From the NCBI GenBank assembly GCA_011009095.1, contig VTPC01090580.1:113470-177469 (forward strand): DNA of 64,000 nucleotides, given 5' to 3'. Below the pieces are notes generated by a model. That model searched no databases. It was not told where the DNA came from and worked only from the letters and a program-made list of their open reading frames with translations. A program made the translations under genes and the position numbers. Positions 11,880 through 25,295 of the stretch are shown here, in pieces. Position 1 is the stretch's first letter, and each line of letters starts with the position of its first letter. The stretch is from Ignelater luminosus (Eukaryota > Arthropoda > Insecta > Coleoptera > Elateridae).

Positions 11880-12500
11880 GCCGGCTTCCATATTCTTAAC
11901 ATGAATATATGACTTCGACAACCCAGACCTGTTCTTTTTGCAGTCTGGAATATTAGTGCATTAGCAAATCAGGAATTTCAATTGGTCGACGTTACCACCA
12001 AATTATCAATTATACCATAATGACCGTAATCATGCCAAAGGTAGAAGCATAGCTGTCTATGTTAAACTCGCTTATCACTTCGTACCACATCTTATGCTAT
12101 TACAGCATGTGCAAATGGAAAATGCTCAACTGCTACGTTTATTTCTATCTACTGTTCTCCCAATCAACTTCTTTTTGTGGACCACGAACTTTTAATAGAT
12201 GACTTATATGCTGTCAACTTAGCTGGAGACCTAAAAAACCAGATACTCTTCATGCAACAGCTCCTTTACTTGAAGACTAATGCCCGCTGGAATTGGCCCC
12301 ATATTTCAATTTCTTCTTCTCTTTTGTTTCTTTTCAATTTTTAAAGAGGTTGATACTGTAAATGGTTATTGCTAGTCTGAGACAGAAATAGTATTGAATG
12401 GAACGAACATGATGGATTAAAGACTGGATTTTTAGACACTAAACTTTTAGATAGGCACGTAGGCAAGAACACTATTTAAAATGAGAACTTAAAACTTAAA
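11880..12500 (+). pseudogene. LINE endonuclease-region relic
   Basis: Scattered + strand fragments resemble the apurinic-type endonuclease of Jockey/R1 LINEs in order. They are a start like R-P-V-L-F-A-V-W-N-I-S-A-L near 11925-11960, IAVYVKLAYHF near 12050, LAGDLKNQILF near 12220 (compare the family's GDFNAKH) and LKTNARWNWP near 12270 (compare N-x-x-G/W-N). Near 12500-12530 KLKKAQNTLRAITK resembles the RT thumb motif, which would imply an internal deletion. Stops and frame changes are many. The call rests on weak motifs only. Confidence 0.4.
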
Positions 12501-12653
12501 AAGGCTCAAAATACACTAAGAGCTATCACAAAACTCCGTAGCATTACTTCTACAATGTTTGAGCTTTTTTAAACCTTCTTTAACTAGAAATGACTGTGGT
12601 CGAAGATCTATCGGCGTCATCTCTGTTTGATAATGGGTTGGGCTTCGCCCCTC

Positions 12654-12730
<77 letters not shown>
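12654..12730. repeat. (AG)n microsatellite, 77 bp
   Basis: Alternating A and G run for 77 bp with one AAA interruption near 12675. On the other strand this creates a long open Leu-Ser frame that is not a gene. Confidence 0.98.
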
Positions 12731-12733
<3 letters not shown>

Positions 12734-15578
12734 GCCTAGAAAATTGTAAAATCCTTCTCATCAAATTTTGATTTTTAAAATTTTTATTTTTTATTGTTCT
12801 GCTTCTTAGACTTATTTCAAATCTCTTCATGGATTTCTCTGCCGTCTTTGGTCATTCATTGTAAGTGCTCTGTATCTGAGTTTTTTTGTATTTTATAAAA
12901 AATTATTTCAGTGCACCAATCTGAAAACAATGAAGTCCAATCTAACAATCTAACTTTTCTCTGAATCTTGCCGTTTTGATTTTGTTACCTCATTTTGAGC
13001 AGGTATCTCAATGCTTTTGCTTCTGTCTTTTATTCATTTAAATATTGGCTTTGTACTTTTCTTAATTTGGATTCAATCTTCTTTACAGTTATATTTGTAA
13101 GAATAACAATCGTGTTATCTAATTATTTGTAGTGATGATTCCAACAATTCCCAATTTTTGTACAGCTTTTAGACAAGAGATACCAACTTCTTGTTATGTA
13201 TGTTTGATGTTCTGTAAACTCGATCCGTAGCGAATCTAATCTTTGGGCCTTTTATTAAGTTGGGTAATTGCCTGTATCGTATTCGTAATCCCAATAATAA
13301 ATTTGTTGAATAAAGTAGAGCGTAAGAAGAAAGAACATTATATTTGCTTCATTAACATTAAACGCTGATAGTGTAATGTATTTACATTTTGATGGCACCT
13401 CGTACATTCAAAATCACTTCAATTAATTTCAATTTATGAAATGAAGTTCCTTACAGGAATTCCTAAACAACTTACATTACTGTATAATTAACAAAAATAT
13501 GCAATAAGATTCATCAATTCCATTTTCCTATTAGACAATAACCAGGCAACTGTTAAAATTCTAATGAACAAAATGCGAATGATTAATTAAAACATGTTCA
13601 TACACATGTACAGTTTTAGTAAGATTAATGAAGGTGATTGTCGAATAGTTTATTTTACAAGTGTGTCCGTGTACCTTCAGAAGCAAAATTATGTTTGCAA
13701 TTACATAGAATGTCCAAGGTACAATTTGTCGAATTTCTAAAATCTAAGCATTATAATTTGAAAAAAATTCAACCTTTCAGAGTTCCTAGAATGTTTTTAA
13801 TGTACCCCAAGGGAGAATAGTTGCATAATAGATACATTATAAATGATTATACACACACAAATTATAATAATAAGAGCATAAACAAATGCTAATCTACATA
13901 ATTTTAATATATACAGAAAGTAAAAAGAAGTCGATGGCTTCGACGTTAATCCTGATTGATATTGAAACATGACGGGATAAATTTGTATTAAACTTGCATC
14001 ACGTTTGTATTGTTTGGTTTTAAAATAAAGATGACAAGTGTAACGTCGGCGAATAATACTCATAAAAAAAGTTGTTAGGAAAGGATAGAAATATATTTAT
14101 AAGGCATCGGAACGCAGGTACGCGGAATATCATCCTCTCTTGCGACAATAAACCACTTAACTAGAATGATTCTCGTGAATGGACACACGTTTGTTCGATC
14201 TGACATTTTAGAAAAAAAATCTTTTGTCGTCCGTAAAAGCTTTTTGACATATTCTAAACTTTTTTTAAAGTTCTTATATAGTGTACGGCGTATTGTTTAT
14301 AAAGAGCGGCCAAAAGAGGTCGCTGCCATTGAAATCGGCGTTTTCTTCGGCGCATCGCATTGCGGAGTCAGTGGACCGCAGTTAAGAGCTGTCTCTATGG
14401 AATCTACATGAGTATGACATTCCATAATACGATCCACTTGTCCATTGTGCCGAGAGATCATATCTGACTAGTTCTGTTGTAACGGCTGTTCAAAACTTCT
14501 CGTATCATTTTTGAGTTGGTACAAATAATTCTGCAAACCTGGTTTCGCTTTATACGTACTCAGAAGAATGAAATTCCTGAAAGGAAAAGTTGTTTCTGAA
14601 TAACAATTACCCTTTCCTCTTATTTCTTTCCTCTCTTCAACACAACATTCTGGTAATATCATCAAGTTTTCGAGTAACTGAATTTTCCTTTCGCTTGATA
14701 AAAATTTTCCTATGAGTTATGTCACAAATCATTACTGTTATGTTTTCTTTATATTTACCTTGACTTATAATTTGTATTTTAAGAAATCACGTAGCTACTT
14801 TATTATGCGTATATCCTGCTTATTATATTTTTGAATCACTTCCTTCATTTTTTGCTTGTATCGTGGGATAGTTTTTTAAAAATTTTCTTTTCACATTATT
14901 ATCATCATCTGCGTTATTAACAATAAAAATACTTTACAAGATGAAAATCCTTCTTGAGTAAGTTCTCTAACCTTATTTTAATCACGATTGCATTATTAGT
15001 TATTAATCTTGTAACAACTATCTGTACATTAATTCAAATTATGCTTGTGTACTTTAAAAATTTCCATTTCTGCAATCTCTTGCTTCCTGCACCAAAAGCA
15101 CAGTTTACACCATTTTGCTAGAACTAGAAACGATCTATTTTGGTTAACGTAAAGATTTTCGATTTTTCCTAACGCCGTGTTCGTTAGTACGCCACTGTTA
15201 GAAAAATAAAATAAACCCACTTAACGAAAGTCGAAGGATCCCACCCGCGCGACATTCGAATCTATTTATCTTGTAATCAATCAAGGGTGGTTGTGATTAG
15301 ACGGGGATTCGTGTGGTTAGGGATGAAATTCGTCTACAAGTTGGACCATACAAAATCGTTTACTTTTAATGAAGAAAGAGCAAGCAACTGTCGCCAGTAC
15401 GAACGTTGCATTTCTTATCGAGTCGAGATCGCTATCCAATTAAATCTGACAATGGGTTTAACGTTGGTGACATGAGTATACAGAAGTGTACATTCCGTTC
15501 AGAATCGCTGTTTTAGTATATATAGTAGTAGTAGAAGAAGAATGATTTTGATGTTGATGGACTGTTTTTCCTTTTCAG
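12731..15578. other. Non-coding sequence before the C-finger exon
   Basis: No bounded repeat or coding region was recognised. GC-richer patches at about 14285-14400 and 15220-15480 lie within 1.3 kb of the exon and could be regulatory. The frame at 14166-14411 resembles no family. The final bases form a pyrimidine-rich tract ending CTTTTCAG at 15571-15578, the acceptor of the GATA exon. Confidence 0.45.
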
Positions 15579-15713
15579 AGCCTACAAAGTGCGGCGAGGA
15601 GGGCGGGTACGAGTTGTGCCAACTGCAAAACGACGACCACTACCCTTTGGAGGCGCAACCAGAACGGCGAACCCGTTTGTAATGCTTGTGGACTTTACTA
15701 TAAATTACACAAT
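15579..15713 (+). CDS. grn: GATA factor exon: C-terminal zinc finger
   Basis: This internal exon encodes 45 residues in phase 0: [16 protein letters not shown], then [17 protein letters not shown], then [12 protein letters not shown]. It is a complete C-X2-C-X17-C-X2-C GATA zinc finger (cysteines at residues 13, 16, 34 and 37), the DNA-binding finger that recognises WGATAR in the nucleus. It follows a TTTTCAG acceptor (15572-15578) and ends in AAT|GTAAGT at 15713. The split after KLHN is a position I recall as conserved in animal GATA genes. The QNGEPV finger and the [17 protein letters not shown] tail in the next exon point to the GATA-1/2/3 class (grain/GATAc in insects) rather than pannier or serpent. 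The orthologue name is inferred from memory of the families. The N-finger exon must lie upstream of the window or has been missed. Confidence 0.95.
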
Positions 15714-18700
15714 GTAAGTGTTGTATATATTGTATTATTCTATAGAATTTTTTTCATTTCCTATTCTGTATTTGTTTTACCATTATCTTATGCGGCTCTC
15801 ACATATACCTTTCACGCGTAAAATGTTATTTTGCATTTCCATACGTAAACATCTCCTCAGAGAAGAGAAATAAAAAATCCACACTCGTCTTGATCTTGTA
15901 CATCCTTTGTACGGAACGCCAGAGTCAATTTCCAGCAGAATTTATTTTTTATTAGATTTCTCAAGATTCCAAAATTTATATTCTTGATTTAACTCTCCTA
16001 CGCCTACAAGCTGAAAATTGATAATCTCTTAAACTAACATAAAAAAAATGAATAAAAAACTTGTTTATAAACCCAACTGCACCTAAAGTTAATTAGTGCT
16101 AAAATTCCTTTTAATACGATTTGGTTGATGTTAAGTGATGTGAAGTAAATTTATAAACACCAAAGATATTCTTTTTTTTTGGTACCAATTTATAATGTTT
16201 CCTGTTTATTTATTTTCCATAATGTCACACTAGATTTGGCATGAGATCTGATTTGTTTTAATTAAGTTTATAGATTGACTGAAATATGTTCTTACGTGAG
16301 ATATAAATTAGAAAAATAAAGTTTTTTTTTCAACATAGTAGGCTAAACCATAATTAATTATTTCTTTCTGGATTATCTAATTAAGATTGCATTTTTAAAC
16401 ATGTGACTTTCTATTTTTTTTTTTTTTATTAAGAGAACTGAAGATGCGCTATTAGATATGGGGATTTCGGAATCTTGGATTAAGATTGTGATAGCAAAAA
16501 TAATTTTTTTTTTACTGATAGAATGTTAAGTCAATACATGCAAATGGAACTATGAATTTAACTTTAAAGAAACCGTCTGTTATTTAATTTATATTAAGAC
16601 CACTTTCTAAAAATATATTCATTTGTATAAAGAGAAAATTAAAAAACCTATTTGGCTTTCACATTTTAGAATTATTCATAGAAGAAAAAAGGCATTTTGG
16701 AAAGGTATTACAAGAAAATTTCAAGAATAGAAAATATAATTTAAAAGCACAGGTGCTCAAAATTATATCTTCGCTATGATTTTGATTCTTAGAACTTGAG
16801 CTTCAAGTTTACCTCTAATTAGGATAATTATATCCTTTAAATGACTGTGCAAAGAAAAAAGTGTGTTGAAGTGAGATCAGAAATTGACTTGGCCAGACAA
16901 TCAAACCTGTTCTACTATCAGCAATGGATTAGTCAGTTTAAAGCAAGCAATGAAACAAAATCTTTGTAGTACATGCACAAATAGCTGTTTCTAAAACAGA
17001 AGAGTATTTCTGATCATTGGTTGTTTAATTCAAATACACCCTTGGTACTTTCTAAAACTGAACCTTTCAGAAATCCTAGAAACCAGATGGTGTGATTTTA
17101 TTATACTAATCTGGCCAAATGAAGGTTCGAAATACAAAGTTGCAAAACCAGAAAATTATCAGGATTCTTAGAGAAAGAGAAGGAGAGGAAAGGGTTAGAA
17201 AAAATTCATACCGGCGTGTTTGGATACGGTACATGGAAAAAATAAAAAAAACACAACATATTGGGAGCAAAAGCAGAGATCTAAAACATTTTCCGAAATA
17301 GTATCCCAGCATGAAAGTTGGATAACTTGCTAAAGAATGAAGAATATATCTTACGAAAGACGCAGAATGCCAAAAACGTGTTGGTAGACTCAGAAAGAGT
17401 TGACTGAAATGAACCAAACAATCAGAAAGAGTCATGCTGACATAAACTGGTGAAGTCCAAAACATTATATACAGCAAAATAAATGAAGCAGAGAACTGTT
17501 TGATATAGCAGCTGGAAAAAAAGCTAAGATTAATCTACAGGTACGATTAAGAGAAATGTCAAGAAGTAATAGTTATCAAAAGCTCAATGATAGCACTATC
17601 AATCTGTTAGTGTCAATATATCTTGCACGACATAACGTTGTACGATGGTAAATATTCACGACATGATGTATTACCAAGCAATCTGAATTTTATTCTTGAA
17701 ACGTTAAAAGTCCAGAGAACAGGTAATCGATCAAATCTTTTGCCTATCACGTTTTATACATGTTCAACGAGCGAAAGATCAGGTAACCTTGCCATTTACG
17801 GAAGAACCAACTGCAGTATAGGTTCTGGCATTATGCTGCTGTAAAACAGGGCTTTTCAGTTTTTGGAGATAGGCCAATGTAACAGATTTCAAAATCAAAA
17901 ATCTACTTTGCGTTCCAGGCAATATTGAAACTTTTTGCACATCTTCGGCGGACGCTTTTACGTCAATCGTGTATTTACAAACAAAATTGGGATTGCTCAG
18001 TAAACACATCCTGTTCCTGGTCTCATTGAACACGTTCCTGGCACTATTGAGGCCTTGTTTCTCTATGCTTTTAGGTTAATGGCAAAATGAAGTGCTGTCG
18101 ATAGAATTGAAGGTCAGAAATTGTCTTCTAGCGGTCATCCATTCATTTATTCTTAGGGAACGTTTTTCGTAGTCATTACTTCAGCAAACAATTCGGTACC
18201 CTTGCAACGTTGATATCTCTGTTCTTCTGTCTAGGTATTTCAATATCGCATTACAGTGGATACGTCTCTCTCAACCCTATTAGCAATTTCCCCAAGAGCC
18301 ATTTTAACTTCTTGCATTTCTAAATTCTGTCCTTTTCTAAATTTACTTAATTGGTGAAAATCATTACTTTAATGTACACACGACATGGTAAAGAATGTTC
18401 TAAAGGCAAAAACAAGAGCAATAACAACCATTCTAACCATTTAATACTCAACCTGTACCCAATGTATCACCAAGAAATTATAAAAATATGCTGACGTTTA
18501 TTGGGTGTTGCATCTTTAATACCACAGAGTGCCACGTCTTATAATAAGTTGATCAGGTCTTTTGCCATTTTTAAAGATCAAATTCATGATTAACATACTC
18601 GATTATGCATAAAACTGCAGAAAGCTTGACGACAGTGACTAGAAAGCTTCTCTGAAGTACTTTCTATTTGGAAAGAGTTGTTAAATTCTCTTCAATCTTC

Positions 18701-21700
18701 TGGAACATGTTGTATTCGTTTTCCAAATTTGTTACATAGACTAACCACTACGATATGACGCCATTTAAAAGCAAAGTGGTTTGGAACAGAAAAATGTTTA
18801 TTTAAACAATTGCGTTTTGGGTCGTAATTTTTGACAGTCCATCATGGATTATCGTCAGTAGTTTGTTGGCTCATTGGTTGGCATACCAAACTCTTGATCA
18901 AAAAACTGAAAAGATACGTCAGACAACTAATCGAGCTGATTATAGCAAATTGTTTACCAAAAAACTGCACATTGAACAAATGTTTGTATTACTTTTATCA
19001 CAGAAGATTTATTGCATGGTATTACAAAATAAAATGCTGTTGAGTTACTCATTTTATTTAGCGAGTCATAGCAGCATGGTCAAGCTGATTGGGCAACTTG
19101 GCACCTTATTAGACTGCCAATTCGGGATCATTAATACTGCCTAAGCAATTAGTACGAATAGAGTATCATTTCTAGAAAGAGGTCAAAAACATGATGGGTA
19201 TGCCTGCAGTTTCCAAAATGTTAATTTCAAGAATCAGTCAATTTTTAGAAAAACGTTCAAGAGAATTCTAATTCTTTATTGTGATGTATTTATCCTTACA
19301 TGAAGGATCCAAAAAATAACCCAAAGAATTATTATAGAAATTAGTTAACAAATGCCAGACACATAGCTTTTTGAAATGACGGCCAAGATTTGCAAAAGTT
19401 AATTTTTAAGAACTTTCATGGTTTTTGGCAGAAGCTATTTTGGCCCGTAAAACCAAAATTTTAGAAAGTTCCAAAAATTATCCAGCCGGTCAATATTGCA
19501 TCAATATTTCTAAGAAGCTTCCCCAGGTAAAGAATTTGCATTACCATACAATTTATTCTGCCCATTTCTCGCATAATACCTCTTTGGTATGGCATTTTTG
19601 ATTGATAAGGGAAACAAACACTTTCATCAAATCTTCCTTCTAGGTTAGCAATCCTCTTGCCTATTTTCTCTGTTTACAATCAGGAAAACGTGACTTCTGA
19701 TAAGTGCAGAAACGAATCAGATTAAAACTTAATAATGACAGAAACTGTTTTATTTGCTTTTAATTAGAACTATTAAATGGATTTTAATGAAAATAATAAC
19801 TACCGACGCGGCGGTGCAGAAAAGCGCCAAATTGAGATAGGAACACGCGTAATTATTTTAAGCGTTCAATAAGAAGACTTTGACTAGAATCTTGGAGTTG
19901 GGGTGGGCAAATGTTCATGGTTGTATCCACAACAAATACTTCTCTCAATAATAAAATTATTTTCTACATGTTAGGCCAAATCTTATGATTGCAGGATATC
20001 TCAGAAACTATAACAGCTACGAAAAAAGTTATTTAAATTTATTATAAAAGTTGTTTTGGCAGTATTATAATACATAACCTTACATTTTTAATTTGATCTT
20101 GATTTAGAACCCAAATATACTCACATATGCCTTAACATTTACATTAAAGAAAAAGTAATAATAATTTTCGCTTAACTACTATTGGATTAAATATTTATGA
20201 CTATTACCATATCCCAGCTAGTAATCTACCATTTAATGTTTCTGGAACTGATTAAAGATCATTTTACAAGCTTATAAATTATTTACAAATTAGAAATTTC
20301 CAACTCATACTAATAAATCTAATCAAAACTTTAATAAAAATTCACACCCTAAATCTTGAAACTTATGCTTATGTTTAAGTAAAAGGTATAATAAAACATT
20401 TGATATGCATCTCTACTACATTTGTGATTATAAATTGATTAGGCTTGTTAAACGTGAAAATTACACATAAATTATTTTTAGTTGTTATGATCTGGATTTG
20501 TTAATGACTTTAAATAACCGCCAATAAATCAATTTATTAATTAATGACGTAAGGTAAACTTTAAAACATGTAACATTTTAGTTTACTTCAGTTTGATGAA
20601 AGGCACTCGAAAGATAGAAATTAAAGTGGCTCAATTGCAGTTCACAAAGGAGCACTCGAACTAAACAGGATTATTATTAGTTGAAGGGGGGCGGGAAGTT
20701 CAAACAACATCCACATAACTACGCGCACAAAGTACGAAGTATCGGATGCAGTGAATTGTGTAAACTTAACTACAGTTTAGAAAACACCCCAAGATCCTGC
20801 AGTTGCTATTGTGTGGATAATGTATCGTTCTAGAGCGCCATGGGGACATTTTAGGACATTGTATCAAGTTCCGTCGGATCATTTAATGATAGACTAGAGA
20901 TCTTCTAACAATATCAGGGGAAGTTTACTAGATTTATTGCTTAGATTAGGAATTGTTTTGTACAATGTGTGTATACAAATTTTAGGCCTGTTTTCTGAAT
21001 ATTACTATATTTGAATAACACTGTAGTTTGAGAGAATTTCTCAAAGCATTATGAAAACAAACGATGCTAAAACCACCTTTTGTTAAAACAAATTCTAGCG
21101 CTTCCATAACAAAAGAATGATTCCAATAAATAATCAATAAATTAATCAAATTAACAACCAACAATATAATTCAAAAAGCTTCCTTCGAATGGAAATTATG
21201 CAACGATGATACGTGCTGTAATCGAGAATTTTATTTTACGATTATTTCCCTAATAATAAACAGCAAAATTCACGAAATAAGAGGAAGGAATAAATTAAAA
21301 TCAGCGGATACATAAACTTCAAAAATGTCTAGTTAGTATGATTTTTTTTCTCTAAAGAAAATCCTCACTACTACCACCTGTTGCTAAAAATAATGACAGA
21401 CGTTCGTCTTCTGTTTTATTTGGCTATATTTTATGCGTGGGTGTATAATAAGTTTGATCAAAAAAGGATACCTTAGATTAGAAAACAAATCTTGTAGTCT
21501 CGTTTTCATATTAGTCAAACTCACATGAATAGGGGGTATAAAATTATATATTAGTAGTAGTAGTAGTAGGCTATGAATTTTCTAGTTTTTTTCTCTTTAT
21601 TATTTTCTTGTTTGGATATAACTGATTTACCTTTTTATTTAGTATTTATTGATTTTTTGCCATTTAGATACAGATACTCATGTAGGAAAATCATTTTCTC

Positions 21701-22559
21701 AGAAGCTTTAATTTACTTTTTAAAAGGATTTTCTTTCTTTATTTCCTTTTAGTTTCTTTTTCCTTTTTTTAGAAGAGTTTCGTTATATAAGCTTCTTAAA
21801 ACCATGCATTGATTTTTGACAAAATACTTTTGTACTGCCAAGGTATCTAGTAAGATTGTTTATAAAGTAAATTTGAATCTAAATTTGGATACAAAATTTA
21901 ATCGTTTGGAATTCTGCATAAAGTCGGTTTTTGGTCACACTATAATGAATGGTTTGCCACAATAGCTTATGGATGACAATAAATCGCTGTCAAACAATAT
22001 TCATCAGCTCTGGTCTCTTTTGTTTTGCAAGTTATATGTTTAATCTTACTTATGCTGTCTTTTAGATTAGGTAGAAAAGATACCTGAAAGGTTTCGACGT
22101 GTTTACATTTTGGGAAAACTGAAAAAGTCAAACTTTGATTAGTTAAGTTAAGCGGTTGACATTGCAATATTAAGTAAAAACTCTCCTTGTATTTTTGCCA
22201 ACTTCTGGAAGCCTATTACAAGTCATGATCCACTCCAAAAGTTTCATTTCTGAACACCCCTTACGTTTGGCTTTTAATTCTTTCGAGTATTTTTCTTTTA
22301 AGGTCTATCTCTAGATTTAACTAACCCAGAGGAACTTATGATGAAGATTTCTGATTATTTAGTCAAAGGTTTTGTAGCGTATTTGAAGGAATTCCGACTT
22401 TTGTTCTCCTAGCAGCTCTATAGTCAGCTTGCACTAACAGCAAGCATATGTTTAAATTAGCTGAGTTAAATGAGAAGAATTTGATTAAAAATGAAACTTA
22501 ACCTTTTGAAAACTAACTCCAACAGAAAAAAAAATTCGTTTGTTACATCTAGAAACCAA
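15714..22559. other. Large GATA intron, first part
   Basis: This is intron between the C-finger exon and the basic-tail exon (15714-38860 in all). Here it is AT-rich and holds no recognisable coding sequence. The (TAG)n microsatellite at 21552-21569 is short. Frames near 17106-18033 and 18831-19144 match nothing I know; the region around 16860-19600 may be very old transposon sequence, but no motif supports a family. Confidence 0.6.
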
Positions 22560-23440
22560 TTACGTTTTAGAAAATGATATTGAATGAAAGAGTTAAGAAA
22601 AAAAGGGAATTTTTGTGGCAACATACCGAGGAGCAATACAAAGCCTAACATACAAGGAAGAGATAGATATTGCAGCATAGTAAGCAACCAAAGGAGAACC
22701 AGAAAAGAAAAAGATTATTAAATGAAGAGCTTGGTTTGATGAAAATTGCAAAGGTATTGTAGCTGAAAGAACAAAAATGCTAAATGGAACACAAAAAGTG
22801 TACAAAGGAAGTTATGGTAGAGCAGATGCAGGACCTAATGTAAAATAGTTCATACATATCAGAAAACAACTAGCGTCAAAACCATTTATAACCAAAAGAA
22901 AATATTTTGTATATTAAGTAACAGGAGGTCAAGAGAAGGTGTTAAGCAGGTGGATTGGTATTTCCAAGAAATATAGTTTGATGGAAGTGAAATAGAAGCA
23001 TGAAGGACACAAAAATAGTATCAGATATTAGAGAAGAAGAATGCCGAATGCTAGATAAAAGACCATAGAAAAAAGTGCAGACGAAAAACTGACAAGCATA
23101 ATATTTAGAATCTATAAATCGAAGGAAAGATAAATAGAAATTTGTTAAAAACAAAAATTCCTGAAACTCTCAACAGAATTATATGCTAACGACCTAACGG
23201 TATTAACAAGAACCAAAGAGACACTATAGTAACTAATACAGAAAATGAGGCAATAAAATTTGGACTCTAAACAGTAGCTGAGATATCATACCATCTGGTT
23301 GTTATCACCGATGAAATAGTAGAGAGTTTGAGAAAAGATAGAAATAGATAACTAGCAAACCAAAGCAAAAAAAAGGAATTGACAAATTTAAAAGAAGGTT
23401 CTGAATCTATAAACCCTGTTGTGCAATTACACAACATTGT
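22560..23440 (+). pseudogene. Weak LINE relic (endonuclease-RT linker)
   Basis: A + strand stretch at about 22725-22920 reads WFDENCKGIVAERTKMLNGT, then KVYKGSYGRADAGPN, then IRKQLASKPFITKRKYF. This resembles the linker of RTE/CR1-type LINEs (WFDEEC...R...ARR...KKREYF), and GGQEKVLSRWIGI follows in the place of the E-V-x-x-R/W-x-E-Y-F block. Stops are frequent and no RT core is visible. A short GATA-tetranucleotide run lies at 23445-23463. The call is tentative. Confidence 0.35.
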
Positions 23441-23463
23441 TAAAAGATAGATAGATAGATAGA

Positions 23464-25295
23464 AATAACAAAAATTGTAAGTAGTTCAAACACCATAACT
23501 TTAAAGTAAAACTGTGATAAATTCATAAACTTAGCATGATAGGTTTTAGAAGGGCACAACCTTCCTATTCTTCTTGTAGTAGAGCTTACTGTCTGTCGAT
23601 TGTTTGTCGATTTTAATGAACATTCTAGGTATGAGAATGGATCATTAGCCCATTTTTGTACATAATGTTTGCTTACTATAATTAAATGTCACTGTCATTG
23701 ATGTAGTGCACTAGAAACGCTGGATAAATAGACTACGTCTGACTATTAATTTATAGGAAAGAGCATTATGCTGGTTTTTCAAAATGACTGGTTTTTCTGT
23801 TTCTATCTATTCATGAAAGAATCTACTGGGGAAAAACCTTTTTAAATTTAGTTTTTATATCTCTAGAAGATGTTGATAAAAGAGATCATATTGAGCTTTT
23901 ACTTAATAACATATAGTTCCAAATACACTTATCATAGTGAATTTAATTTGTTATTGCTTATGAAACAGAAATCTGCAGTAACAGTCCAATTATGTATATC
24001 ACAATTAAGGATCAACCGAAAAGAAACCAGCCTCTCACATTAACACAAACACACAGCATTCAATTCTTTAAATATTGTACTTGGCAAAGCTATAATTTCG
24101 TCAATTACCAAACACCTCCAGATCCAGACAAAATTCCTCGACATAAACTAAATTAAAGAAGAGCACGTTTTTACTATTATTTAACTATTGCTATGACGTT
24201 TATGTTATAAAGACAGTACGTGCACTGTCTGTCTATACTCTTTTTAAGTTCAGAAAATTTAACGTTAGGATAGGCCCACAATGACACGCCACACAGTCTA
24301 ACATATTCCTGACATATTTAGTATTACACATGCAATGTGCGGTCAGTGCACTTCTGCAATGGTCAAACGTGATGGCGCGGTTCCTCTGTGTTGTCACCGC
24401 CGCGTCGCATCATCACTGACACACGCACGCTTTTAAGTATTTGCAGGAAAAAAAAACCCATATACTCATCCGTTGAGGTTTTTTATTTTGTTTCAAACAA
24501 ATCCGTGCATTTATAATGGTTGCAATTATATTAAACAATACAAAATTATGCGTATTTTGTATGCAGCGCAGGATTTCTAGGGTATCACAGCCATAGGCAT
24601 TTTTGTGGTATTTCTCTCAAAGGATTGTTAGTTGGAAAAAAATATATAAAACAGAAACAAAAACGCAAACTTGGGAATAATATTAAAATAAACTGGAAAT
24701 GTTGACATTTTCTTGACTAATGTTATTTATGCACGCTTTCACGGTATGAATACGACGAGTAGGTGCACAATTTGTTACCATTTTATGTTATTGTGCTCCT
24801 TTTGGTATTCAGTAATAATTTTTTTAACAAGGCTTTCCTTCAGGGATATGACACACTTACGCAATGGGTAACAAGTACTTAATCTAATTAAATTTATTAT
24901 TCTTTTTTATTATTGTGTTTTTACAAAAAAAGTATTATAGTGGAACAATTTATTAATGTTTGTTTTTAACGACAAGAATTTAGATAAATAAGCTTTTGTG
25001 TGACATACTAATTAATTTATCATTTTAATTACTTACAACACGACATTTGGAGTAGTATTCAAATGTTTACATTGGAATGATACCCAAACCTTTCATGGTG
25101 TTGGCGTGTATCTCTATGGTTTGGCTTTCGATTGCTCAGTATTAAAATGACAAGAAAGAAAACTTGCACAAATGTTCATCCATAGCTTTGGTGTCAATTT
25201 TATGACATATATACATATTGCAGTGGATTCAAAATGTAAAAATGATCTAGTAATATATGTAGACTGTATACTAATTCTCTTGTTTTCGGGGTATA
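23464..25295. other. AT-rich intron
   Basis: No gene or bounded repeat was found. A GC-richer patch at about 24215-24435 contains CCGCCGCGTCGCATCATCAC and may be a conserved non-coding segment. That is only a composition-based remark. Confidence 0.4.

Noticed and set aside
12516-12830. Long Leu-Ser open frame on the minus strand
   Set aside because: It is produced by the (AG)n microsatellite and has no other coding feature.
17106-17477. 123-codon hydrophobic frame on the minus strand
   Set aside because: It overlaps a purine-rich + strand stretch, and the hydrophobic residues follow from that; no motif is recognised.
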